From Grifola frondosa (Eukaryota > Basidiomycota > Agaricomycetes > Polyporales > Grifolaceae), in contig LUGG01000011.1 of NCBI GenBank assembly GCA_001683735.1, forward strand, positions 1,426,001 to 1,490,000: a stretch of 64,000 nucleotides of DNA, in the 5' to 3' direction. The notes beneath the pieces are model-generated. The model was not told where the DNA came from, searched no databases, and saw only the letters and a list, made by a program, of their open reading frames with translations. Positions 11,100 through 21,476 of this stretch are shown in pieces. A program made the translations under genes and the position numbers. The first letter of the stretch is position 1; the number at the start of each line of letters is the position of its first letter.

Positions 11100-12356
11100 T
11101 TCCCCACACACTAGGTTTGGCCGACTGCGCTGACCATGCTCCATCACAAGGTCCTGATTCATCAGGAGGACTCGCCTCAACTTCCTGAATGCGGGCTGCA
11201 TGTCGCTCTCTACATGTTCCATCTCGGGGGACCCTGACTGGCGCTTCATGATGCAAGTAAAGGTCCCGCAGTTGTGCACTGCGAAAAAGTGGTGGGGAGT
11301 CTGCTAGAAGCAGAGCTGTAGATGCGCTTAGAACCAGTCGAAGATGTTGACGCATTTGATCGAGCGTGTCATCATCTCGACGAGCATGCTCTGGGAAACT
11401 TGTGTACCGCCGCGGATTATGGCCACCTCGTTACCGCTGCCTACGGGGCTAACGGGCTTTGTCGGCTCCCAGTTTTCATCGCTGGAGAACACGTCCAGTC
11501 CCGACAATTAGTTTTCCAGATCATCTACATCGGCGGCGGCGGCGACATGCGCATCCACCTCGAATCGGGCAACTATCTTCAAGCCGTCGAACTCGTACAA
11601 CGGAACAGTGAGCAGTGTCTCCATCATCGAAATAGGTACGCACAAATTGCACGATCCCCGTGTGATCTATGCTGCTTTCACACCCTTTGGCAGGGGCTGT
11701 GTGTGAAGCCGACGTCCATAGCTCCGCTGAAGACCCGAGTTCTCTGTTGTACGTGAAAACTAAATATTCAGCAATATCGTCTCCTTCCCCGCCAGCTGAG
11801 TATCTATTCTGAATTCGTTCTCGTCTCCATTGATTTATTGCAATAGCTTGCGGATGTTATTGCGGTCCGTGAGAAAATCCGCCGCGCTCCAGTCCACCGA
11901 GTCATCTGCATCGTGCGCCGCCACAATGTCTGCGATGCGGAACAAATAGGAGTAACTGGGTTGCTTAAAAGCAGTGGAAGTCTCGATTACGAATGATCGT
12001 GCTGCTATCTCTGGGGATGCTGAAGGGCGACGTTCTATCGCGCCATTCCGGAGCACCCCTTGGTCAAATTCTCAGCGAACAGGGATTATAGTGATACATA
12101 TCGGCGCACCTGGTACAATAATGGTGGGTTGCTGTGAGTCTGTCCAGTTATATGATCCGACATACTGGACATTCTCCAACTTGAGATCTGGGCCAGGGGC
12201 ATCAGCCGGCTTCAATAGAGTCTATACTGAAGTGGGTAGAAGGCCATCCATGATGTCTACATTGCCAAGCAAATGCACGTTGCTGAATGGACCCATCGGC
12301 CTGCCCTCATGATATCCACGATTACCATATCCGCGATTGTTTGAACGGGAGGTCAT
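11100..12356 (-). pseudogene. Degenerate copy of the conserved agaricomycete family at 15.6-16.9 kb
   Basis: The minus-strand start is at ATG 12356. Exon 1 reads well (VQYVGSYNWTDSQQPT near 12190-12120) except for one TAG at about 12220. Later blocks match the better copy: EWRDRTSPFSIPRD (about 12040), VDWSAADFLTDRNN (about 11880), FRIDTQLAGKETILLN (about 11800), an FEVDA block (about 11555) and VMEHGQR (about 11130). Between these blocks are several stops and frameshifts, including stops directly after the TDRNN and ILLN blocks. The order and spacing prove common origin with 15641-16914. It is a decayed paralogue, 3.3 kb away and separated from it by the P450 gene. Confidence 0.8.
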
Positions 12357-13217
12357 GTTTGCGCTGGTTATAAGGATGGGGAGATCTCGAGGAAAGTGAT
12401 GTTCTTATAAACGAGGAAGGTGTTGATCTAATGTCTGTGACCTGCCCAATTTTTCTCGAATAGGATCTGAAGGCACTCAATAGGAGATACGCATAAATAT
12501 AATCCTCATGCTGCGGACTGGTTTGCGGTGAGAAAAAGTGAGGCCAAATTGGATGGGAAGCTGGCAATTCGCTTTCGAGAGTGTGCAGCATAAGATCACC
12601 TGCGCTAGTCATCAAACTCTACGTCCCGAATTGAATATCAGGCTTGTTCAAAGGAGTCAACAATCTGACAGCAGCAACCATTGGCGATATCCAACCAGTG
12701 GCAGCGTAGGTGCGTTATCGCCTTGGAGGACTCCGTTCATCATTTCAATCCTTACCTCCACGATTTCCCAGAGTGTCTCCCTTGTCAGCGTCTTCGTGTC
12801 TTGTGTTATTAGCGATACCTGTGATATTTGTATCGTCCATGCTTGATGATGATGATTACTCGCAAGTTTGTTTTGTATACCACTGACAGATGACCAGTTG
12901 ATGAACAGAAGACATTTTAGCTTCAAGGCTGGATTGGGAATCAGCACTCCTGAATTCCATTCAAAAGCGCTTGTTCACACTTCCAGGTGTATACTTAGCC
13001 TCGTACGCTATACGAAGGGTTCGAGCGGGCCGTTGACCAGAAGCTCAAGTCAAGGTCAGGCGGACTGGCTCTTGTCATCATTCAGTTACGAGTAAAATGT
13101 GAGTTGGAACGCTATTCCCATTTCAAGCTGACTCAGGCCCGAGTGCCAAGACGTCGTCCATCGGTATAAGGAAGAGCACTTCAGTATCCAAGGTGCGAGA
13201 GACCCTGTACTTTAACA
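12357..13217. other. Intergenic, includes P450 promoter
   Basis: No convincing coding sequence was seen on either strand. The segment lies between two divergently transcribed units, the pseudogene on the left and the P450 on the right. Confidence 0.35.
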
Positions 13218-15341
13218 ATGGCGCTGATCGACATTCACAGCAGCGTTACCGCTAGTGCTATCCTTCTAGTGCTTGCAGGCGCGACCTTCCGTGTGCTCTG
13301 GAAATATGTCAGTCGTGCAACTTCAAATCCTAACAGGCTTCCCCTTCCGCCAGGACCCAAAGGACTTCCGATCATTGGCAATGCTCTTGACATGCCAACG
13401 GAATTTCAATGGCTAACGTTCGCAAAGCTCTCTGAGAAATACGGTTAGTGTCATGTTTTAAGGTGTAACTGACGGCTTTTGGCTCATGATTTTGTTCAAA
13501 TATTCAGGTGATATAGTCCACCTTAGCATCTTCGGGCAGTCCATGATTATTCTCTGGTCCGAAGATGCCGTCACCGAGCTCCTCGAGAAGCGATCCTCAA
13601 GTTACTCGGATAGGGGACAATCAGTTATGGCTGAATTGCGAGGGTCAATTCTTTTAAGTATCACGCAGAGAATCTCAATATCTTCTACAGGATTGGTTTG
13701 GACTCCATTTTTAGTCTGATGCCGTACGGATATCGGTGGAGGCGTCACAGGCGGATGTTCCACCAATACTTTAATCAGAATATGATTAGCAATTATCACG
13801 GATTTCAGCTCCGTGAAGTGCGCAGATTCTTACGAAACCTGCTCAATGATCCGGACAACTACGTGCGCCATATACGCTTGTATGTTGTTTGCCTTAAAGC
13901 TGCATCTGTGGTATTGCTAATTGTATTCCCGAAGTGAATTCGGAGCAACCGTACTGAAAATAGCCTACGGCATAGAACTGTCGGATAGTGACACTTCATT
14001 TTCAGAAATGGTAGACAAGGCCGCGATTGGCTTTGTACAAGGACTCAAGCCGGGTTCATATCTCGTGGAATTCTTCCCTGTATTGAAATATGTCCCCCCG
14101 TGGTTCCCTGGTGCGGGATTCCGAAGACAAGCGGCGAAATGGTGTGCGGATGCAAGGACCCTTCAGACAGTGCCGTTTATTCAGGCAAAGGAGGACTTCG
14201 TGAGTCATGTGCGTCTCACAATCATTCTCGCGATTTGATATCTGTCGCTCAGAAAAATGGTGCGGCGACGAATAATCCTTCGATAGCTAGCGCGGAGTTA
14301 GAGAAAATCTCTCGGATGGAAGGTATTGAGGCTATTGAGGCAGAAGAGGTAGTACAGGGTGTACTCGCGGTTATATATGGAGGTTGGCACGTGAATCTCG
14401 TCTGATGGTTCAGCTGCTTACTGATCGCGTCCGTATGATCTCAGCCGGCGCCGACACTGTAAGCCACAAGCCTACTGCTAGATTGCACATCGAACCGCAG
14501 TTGACATCTTTTCTTCAAGACGTTCTCTACACTACAATGGTTCCTCCTCGCTATGATTTTGTATCCGGAGGTGCAGAAGAAGGCGCAAGCGGAACTGGAT
14601 GCAGTGGTTGGCGGAGGCCGGCTTCCTGAAATTGGCGATCGCAATTCGTTACCGTACATCAATGCCATAGCAATGGAGTGCCTACGCTGGAAGCCTGTCC
14701 TTCCTCTCGGTCTTATGCATGCGACAACAGAAAATGATGAGTACCACGGGTATTTCATTCCGAAGGGATCGCTGATTGTCCCCGGTGTCTGGTTTGCCAC
14801 CCCACGCTTCGCCATTGAAGGATATCATGCTGAATTTTATGATGTTAGGGCGATTACTCAAGATCCGAATATATATCCAGAACCGCATGAGTTCATCCCT
14901 GAACGTTTTCTCAAAGACGGAAAGCTGAATCCTGAGGTGAAAAATCCTAATACTGCCATCTTCGGATTCGGACGAAGGTGTGTTCCAAGCAGCGGAGTGT
15001 CGAGTTGTTTTCCTGGATGCTAAGTAGAACATTCCTATGATTAGGATATGCCCAGGTCGCCATTTCGCTCAAGATGCACTGTTCATCAATGTCGCGTCGG
15101 TCCTACACGTATTTAATATCAATGCTCCTCTCGATGCCACAGGTAAACCTATCACACCGAAACCACAGATGACATCGGGCATCAATACGTGTGTTGGAAG
15201 CGTTGTGTTTCGTCGAAATATGAACTGACTCATCCACGGCGCAGATATCCTGTACCCTTCAAGATCGCTCTCAAGCCCCGTTCATCTTCTGCTGAAGCTC
15301 TGGTACGGGCAGGCACGGACTCTGTATCCGTATTGTTGTAG
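13218..15341 (+). CDS. Cytochrome P450, OrdA-like fungal monooxygenase
   Basis: Ten exons give one uninterrupted frame of 533 residues: 13218-13443, 13508-13643, 13691-13879, 13935-14199, 14253-14382, 14445-14458, 14520-14791, 14849-14977, 15045-15188 and 15245-15341. An N-terminal membrane anchor (residues 8-28) is followed by the proline hinge LPLPPGPKGLP. Further marks are the WRRHRR helix C block, the helix I oxygen-activation motif GAGADTT, the ExxR motif in MECLRWKP, the PERF region, and the haem-binding loop FGFGRRICPGR with its cysteine ligand. Exon 6 is only 14 bases and carries most of the GADT motif. The resemblance is to the large agaricomycete set annotated O-methylsterigmatocystin oxidoreductase-like (CYP5144/CYP5150 type); the substrate is unknown. 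The protein should sit in the ER membrane and need a P450 reductase. No other pathway genes adjoin it. Confidence 0.93.
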
Positions 15342-15640
15342 TTACTGCAAAAAAATGTTCTATTCATTCATCAAACATTTGCACAATTACCGTGTCTAAA
15401 TGGCACATTTGACGAAAAACATTTGAGAAAATCGTGAGGTGTGGGGCGGGCGTGGAACCGGACGTTTAACGTATCTAAGAGACAGTTTCCGAACAGGACA
15501 ATTTTGTACATGTGTAAGTTACCTTTCCTTGAGCGTGATGTACAAAGTCGTATCAGACCACAAATCGCTCCAGGACGTCCTCAGGTAACATGCTTTCTTG
15601 ACTGCTCCGCTCGTATACCTCAAGGCTCCTCGCGCGTGCC

Positions 15641-16914
15641 CTAAAGATCAGGCTCAAAACAGCTGCGCTGCCCATGTTCCACTACTAGCTCTTGGAGTGT
15701 CCGAAGCACATGGCTGAGCTTCCTGAACCTCGCCTGCGCGTTGTTGTCCAAATGCTCCATGTCGAATGAGCCCAATTCGCGCTTAGTGATGAACACGAAG
15801 TTTCCGGTGCCATCGTGCACGGCGAGGAAATGGTGTGGCGTTTGCGAAAAGTACAGCTGAGGATATGCGTCAGGCCAATCGTAGTGTCCGCCCTTTGGAC
15901 GGGTCGACATCTCAATGATCGTGTCGTGCGGAACTTGAGATCCTCCACGAACTATCGCTATATCTCTGCTTAGTGTGCTAGGGGACTGCGTGGGTTGGTT
16001 CTCTGTGTTGCCGGAGGTTACGTTTAGCCCTGACAATGCGTCTGCAAGACCATCAACGTCGGTAGATGCCGTGATATTGGCCCGCGGTGCAGGAATGCAC
16101 GCATCCACCTCAAATCGAACGACCATCTTCAAGCCATCAAAATCCTATGAACAAGATCAGTCGACAAACGACACGATGAGCGACGGAATTCACACCCACG
16201 TATTTCACAATCCTATGATGGCCATTCGTGTCTTCACAACCTTTGGCTACGTCGGTGTTCGCGTGCTCGAAGCTGTAGCCATAACTCACTTGGCCTTCTG
16301 CATTCACCTTCGTTCGTGCTTCCCATCGGCTTAGCAGCACCGTCTTCTTCCCAGCAAGTGCATGTCGATCCTGAAGTCCCGGCTGGAGCTGCTTCTGCCG
16401 TGGATCCATCGTACTAGCTTGCGCAAGTTGTTGCGATCGGTGACGAAGTCAGTCGTCTTCCAATCGACCGAGGCTTCTTGATCATCTTCTACCACGACGT
16501 CCGCGGCGCGGAATAAGGGAAGTAATGGCATCTTCGGCATCCTGTATCCGTTCTGATCGATGAATTTGGTGCCGTGGTCTTTAGGAACACTGTAAGGCAT
16601 CTCTCTGCCACGCCACTCCGGAGGGGAACCTGAACACCCCGTCAATCAAGGCTCAAGACAGCAGATGGCTGACACGCACCGGGTACGACCATTGTGGGTT
16701 GTTCGGAGTTGGTCCAGTTGTATGATGCAACGTACTGAAGTTCCTTTATTTCGATGCGCTCGCCGGGGACTTCGTCCGGTTTAGGCAGCGTCGTCAGAGG
16801 TGTAGCCGCGATCCCCTCCATGATGTCGCGTCGAGGCGGGCGCGCCGTGGGATTGCGAGACGAGGCGCCGCGACCTGGGTTGCCTCGAGCTCTGCTATTT
16901 GGGGGAGAGGACAT
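15641..16914 (-). CDS. Conserved agaricomycete protein, possible DXO/RAI1-like decapping nuclease fold
   Basis: Exons are complement(15641-16143, 16200-16629, 16680-16914) with GT-AG introns and ATG at 16914 (the last acceptor gives an exon beginning at 16144). The protein would be about 390 residues with an Arg/Gly/Pro-rich start. It belongs to a family I know from many agaricomycete genomes, where it is often mislabelled geranylgeranyl pyrophosphate synthetase although it has no DDxxD motif. I notice DXO/RAI1-like marks in order: YGYSFE, RFEVDA, IEMST and a YFSQTPHHFLAVHD segment resembling the strand after the ELKTS motif. That assignment is my inference. One base is missing near 16356-16362: the frame before it ends DFRIDMHLLG and the next frame continues GKKTVLLSRWE. 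This is a sequencing error or a recent lesion. Confidence 0.7.
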
Positions 16915-18149
16915 TCTCGATGGGGGAGAGGTGGTAGGCTGTCCAATATCACGACTTCCAGCTATATAACTGCAACGGCAGATAATCATCAGTCAAATGA
17001 ATCCAGAAGTTGTCACCATGAGGCACGCAGTATCACGATTAATGTCACGGGATTGATGAAGGAATAGATATTGGCATGTTTAGCCCACATGGTTGACCTT
17101 TACTTCTATTAATATTTCTGCATCCATTGAAAATCAGCATACAGCATGTCACCGTCTAGCGAAGGAGGGCGCGAGACCTAAATTTTCACAAACTACTATA
17201 CGAACGGGCAGAATGGATAAGTTAGACTTTCAACGCACCGGCCTGACACAATGACAAGAAACTGCGTGTTTCTCATGATCGTCGACTCACGTCCCATCTC
17301 GCTAGTTCCTTGCTGGATTCTTTGCACCGGACGCTTTCATGCGTAGCCTCTTCTACTTCCCAAAATCTTGCGCCGCAGCGGGGGAGTTCAATCCCATTCG
17401 GCAAAGCGAAGGGCTGCGGTTATCTGACGGGTGATTGAATCCACCTGCGCGATTCACTTTCTCCCCATACTACCAAGTGTGATGTGAAGCACACGAGCAA
17501 CAGAGGCCGGAACAACATACAACAGTTGTTAGCGAAATTGCAAGCATACTCAAAACTTTGAAAGGAGACCAGCGATGACTCACGAAGATTTCGTCTAGAT
17601 TGAGTGACCGATCGTTACCGATTGACATTTCCAGCGAGATATAGCTTAGATTCGGCGCAATAGAATACGGGAGCAATTTTGACAAATCACTCATGCGGAG
17701 TGGCCTGTAAAAATCGCCAACGCCAGGTTGACATGAGGTCGTCCATCAAACTATCGGACAATATCCATGGAGTCAGGGCAACGTCGCCCACTATCGATGT
17801 ACACGCGCCACGCTCTGCAGGACAGTGCAGAAACGTACAAGGTTGCCGGATTTCCGCAGATGTAGCCTAGAGATGTTCAGGCGTCACCAGACTGCACTAG
17901 CTTGTTATAGCTTGTTATCTGTCCGCTGACCCAGATAATCGTCGTCTATCGTCTAGTATACGGAGTGGGATCAAGGTTGAGGGGCCATAGTGGTTGTGAA
18001 ATTACGAGGGAGAAAGATAGACGATATATCATGTCAAGCGACGCCATGCGAGGAGACTGAACATCCTGAATACTCTGCTCAAAATATTGGTCGGTTACAG
18101 ACAGTTAAGTACCTATAGACGAGTAATGCGAACGAACCGAACCGCTCGG
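16915..18149. other. Intergenic with one doubtful coding remnant
   Basis: A minus-strand frame at about 17694-17580 reads LSKLLPYSIAPNLSYISLEM and ends at a GTGAGT donor. That is reminiscent of an F-box/LRR exon, but I could not extend it in either direction. The rest shows nothing recognisable. Confidence 0.3.
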
Positions 18150-18345
18150 TTCATTGTTCCCTTCTTCCCACGGCTGCTTTGCCGCCGCCTCCATCACTCA
18201 CACAATACATGCTCAGCTCGAAGCTCTTCACTTTGCTTGCCACGACATATGCCTTGTCTCACAGTCTGGTTCATCTCGCTATGGCTGCAGTCCAACGCCC
18301 TGCCTCGATGGCTGCCATCCATGACCCATTGATCCTAAGTTCTCC
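18150..18345 (+). pseudogene. Glutathione synthetase copy 4, 5' fragment
   Basis: About 200 bases match the start of the synthetase gene and its upstream sequence (TTCTTCCCACGGC, then a frame reading LLATTYALSHSLVHLAMAAVQ against LLATTYALSHGLVYLPVAAVQ in the best copy). Homology stops before the LDEQFLDRVM block. It abuts the 3' end of the ankyrin-MYND copy on the opposite strand. Confidence 0.72.
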
Positions 18346-18469
18346 CAATAGCCAAACCGTACACTGTGCATTCCGATGAAAACGAAACAAACGGCATAGT
18401 GAAATCGGAATCTGACATTCTTCTCATTGCATATCTAGAAAGGCTGTTTGGCCAAAACATCTCCGATGT

Positions 18470-19560
18470 TGATCACCAACTCGTCCTCCGATAACGCGGG
18501 CTGGATCTCATCCACGGCACTTGCATCTTTACGATGAGCCCGTTGAGGTCGATGAGCCCGTTGAGGTCGTCGGGGCGCAGATTTTTGGGTACGTGTGGGG
18601 GCGTCGCGTGCAGTCGGGGGCAGTGGCGTGCCCGAACGCCTTCCGTGTAACGTCGACGAGGGATATCGTCTGCCCTTTCACGTGGCACCGTGGCTTGACT
18701 GTGACTGCTTTCCGGCGTTGAACGGGTGCCATCGCTTTGCGCGCGGATCAGTTGGCACCTACACTGACAATCGTGCGCCTCATGTTGGCACTCCTTGGAG
18801 AAGGAGCGCACGGCAAGGCATTTGGAGCACGACTTGAGGGAACCATCCGTCTTCCTGCACTGCAGTCACTTCTTCCCGTCCAGTGGCGCGCTTTCCCCGG
18901 CGCGCTTTCCCCGGCGCGCTTTCCCCCGCACGCTTGCGATTCCACGGCGTGATGGCGGCGGTAACCTGAGGCCCACAGTAGAGGTAGAATAGGCCTGGCT
19001 TGACGTCGTCCGCGTCCGCGATGCTGAGGTCCGCGCCAAATTCCATAAGCACATCGAGCGCGTCGATCGCGTTGGAATGCGCCCACGACCGGGACGCTGC
19101 CGAAGCGGTCGCGGTGGTTCACGTCCGTGCCGTGCTCGAGGAGCACGCGCGCGAGGTCGGCACGGACGAGGGCCATGGTGCAGTGATCGAGCGCGGTGTA
19201 CCCGGGCCCGGGGATGTCTTCGACGTCCGGGGACATTCTGCGCCAGAAGAGGTACTTCAGGGCGCCCATTATGGCCGATCGTGAAGCCCGGTGGTCCGCC
19301 CATGAGCCGCTGGCCACTGGACACGGTATAGCCATATCGGTAGGGCATCTGGGCGCCGGTATGTCGAGGACATTCCCAGATCCGACGTCGTATGTTGCAG
19401 TGCAAGATAAGGGAATCCACTGCTCCCGCGTGCGAAATGTGTCCGTGCCCTGATGGCCATCTCGCACATCGCCTTCACGTAGTATTCTACTGTTACAACA
19501 TTCTGACTCAGGGTATATACAGGCTCCATAAATTGCTATCCAATCTTATCCGCTAAAGAA
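18470..19560 (-). pseudogene. Ankyrin-MYND gene copy B, frame-broken
   Basis: Minus-strand blocks in order are PYRYGYTVSSGQRLMGGPPGF (about 19350-19290), MSPDVEDIPG with ankyrin-like DHCTMALVRADLARVLLEHG (about 19240-19130), MEFGADLSIADADDVKPG (about 19050-19000), the MYND second half ANWS...H and QTISLVDVTRKAFGHATAP (about 18690-18610), then VPKNLRPDDLNGL and QVPW. Three lesions are plain. A 14-base unit (GGCGCGCTTTCCCC) is repeated three times at 18885-18926 inside the linker before the MYND finger. An 18-base direct duplication sits at about 18534-18570. The ankyrin part has frameshifts. Copy C at 27.9-29.4 kb shows the intended gene structure. Confidence 0.75.
18885..18926. repeat. 14-base tandem repeat, three units
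   Basis: The unit GGCGCGCTTTCCCC occurs at 18885, 18899 and 18913. Copy C has no such array at the same place. Because 14 is not a multiple of three, the two additional units shift the reading frame. Confidence 0.85.
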
Positions 19561-19594
19561 TCCAAGTTTGACTGTCGGACGCAGCAACGCCTGA

Positions 19595-20482
19595 TCATCC
19601 TTTAGCGGCACGCCGCGATAGACATGGAATCCGAATAGCTCTAGCGGTAGCTGGCGGCAGCGGCATATTCAATTCACCGTTGGCCCGAGTTGGTGTTTCA
19701 ATGCGTCCATTTGATGCGGATGCACGGCAAGAGTCGGTGTCACCGTTATGAAAACTGGTATATGTTTTTTTGGTGCTGCCGATTCGAAAGCGATTTTTCA
19801 GTACTAATTGTGCAGCGTCCCAGGTGGAGATACGGCGCGCTGCTACTTTCGTAGGTGAATTATGTGTTGACTTGTAAACTTATTCAGTACTTATCGTCGA
19901 TTGTGCAGGACGTACTCTGTCACCTTGGTAGCCTTGGTAGTTGACGCTACAAGGTGTTGAGCTTCACGCTCAGCTCTCTTCCGTTCCTTCACAGCAGCAG
20001 ACTGCATGATAGAGTCAATTCTCGCCTCAGCGACATTGATGCAACGGTACTTGCCGAGATGTAAGTGCGTAGCCGGCTCACTTCTCCGCACGTTCGTCCA
20101 ATTTTCCACGACAAGCCCGAGATGCCAGCCACGCATTCTTGGAAAATTGTTCCTGCACAGTGGGTCTCTGTCCTGATTTCGTTTGTTCGACGACGCAAGC
20201 TGAACAACAGGATGAGTTAATCTCTATAAATCATTGAACGAGAAATGAAAGTACTCACAGATCCAATCTTCCAGTGACTTCTTGGACAAACTGGCTTTCG
20301 ACGAAGAGTGCCTCCTCGACGACGGAGTGCCATAAATTGTCGGTCTCGAGTAATGTCTCGTCGAGGACCTTCAACTTATGAGACGGCAGTTGGGAGACGA
20401 TCAGGGTATAAAATAGTGGTATCATTCCGACGAGACCCATGGCTCCTGTAACGGCACCAAAAATATCGAAACGCAGGGTCAT
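19595..20482 (-). CDS. Small coiled-coil protein, second copy, splice donor altered
   Basis: The minus-strand start is at ATG 20482 (MTLRFDIFGAVTG) and the last codon matches the left copy's TGA at 19595. The first three exons correspond to the intact copy at 5018-5903 with mainly conservative replacements. The third intron has lost its donor: the left copy has CGACGTAAGT, this copy CGACGATAAGT, one A inserted between G and T. Without the donor, translation stops just after HNRR, removing the roughly 85-residue tail. The tail exon nevertheless stays open to the same TGA (ARRISTWDAAQ...), so the loss looks recent or is an assembly error. Function as for the first copy is unknown. Confidence 0.62.
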
Positions 20483-20962
20483 TGGAAGTGACAGTGAGTT
20501 TGAAGTGCGAGGGTGCGTTATCGTACTTTTATGCCAAGGGGGCTGCGGCTTTTGCCGCATGGAATCGTTGAACCTTGACGTTCAGCTTCCCTATTTTTGT
20601 TTCGTTACAGGCTTCGATTGTTGTGTCGTCGATAAGTGGGCTGCCTTTTTTGATCATCACGACACGTTTGTAAACTTCGACTTCCTGCGCGCCCTACTGT
20701 TAGACAGATCTAGAGCCGTCCGATGTTCTCAGTTTGACTTCGGAGCAGTTCCTAGCACTGCCTGTCGCGTGATACGCTGCGGGGCGAGAGGCGAACGTCT
20801 GCATAACCGGTTGCCCCGCACTGATGCCGTGAGTAACGGTGAGTGCACTTGCCGAGACTTGTCGAGCGCACCCATGTCTGCATCTAACACTGCTGTTCCT
20901 TCCGCCTCGTGATGGCTTGATCCCGAAACACACTCAGTATTGCTCTGTATTCGAACAGACAC

Positions 20963-21476
20963 TGTGCCAGCCTACAACTGGTGGGCTAGCACAGGTAGTG
21001 CGCGAGTGGCTCATCTAAGCAGGGTTCGTTGATAGTTAGTATATTACCGATCGTATGGCGTCCGCTTTGTGGTAGTAGTTACACCACCACCTCCTCGGAT
21101 TAAATTATCCTACAGTGGAGGCAGCCCGCAGTGACGGGGTCACCGGTTGATCACTGTTTTTCCAAAAGCTGTAGGTGGAGGTCTACATTCCGGCACATGG
21201 TGGCCGCGATATTTGCGCTCTCGAGCATCTGGGTCAGAAGGAATTCGCCGTCGGCGGTACTCCGGTGTCCTTGGAGTCTGGGCGCCTGGGACCCCAGCCG
21301 CCCGCGATCGGGAGACAATCGTTCGGCGTCGTTCGGTGACGGTAGCGGTACCCCATGGTACCGAACGGCTGGCTCCGAGACTAACACACTCTTTACTCCT
21401 CCCACGGCCGTCACCGCCCGGCAATAGCCGGCACCGTCCTCTATCAGAATCTGTTCTTTGTCGCCTGCGCTTGTCC
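20963..21476. other. Upstream region of the best glutathione synthetase copy
   Basis: The 120 bases before 21477 (CTCCTCCCACGG...CTATCAGAATCTGTTCTTTGTC) recur before the other synthetase fragments near 540-620 and 7190-7260. No TATA-like element at a standard distance was evident. Confidence 0.45.

Larger units (their letters stand above)
18470..20962. repeat. Inverted segmental duplication with 4400-6520, right arm
   Basis: Reverse-complement partner of the left arm, with ankyrin-MYND copy B, the damaged small coiled-coil gene and the spacer near 20700-20960 in the mirrored order. The two arms are about 12 kb apart. Confidence 0.8.

Noticed and set aside
18748..19467. A 239-codon minus-strand frame taken as one protein
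   Set aside because: It mixes true ankyrin-MYND segments with frame-shifted stretches caused by the 14-base expansion; it is not a new fusion gene.
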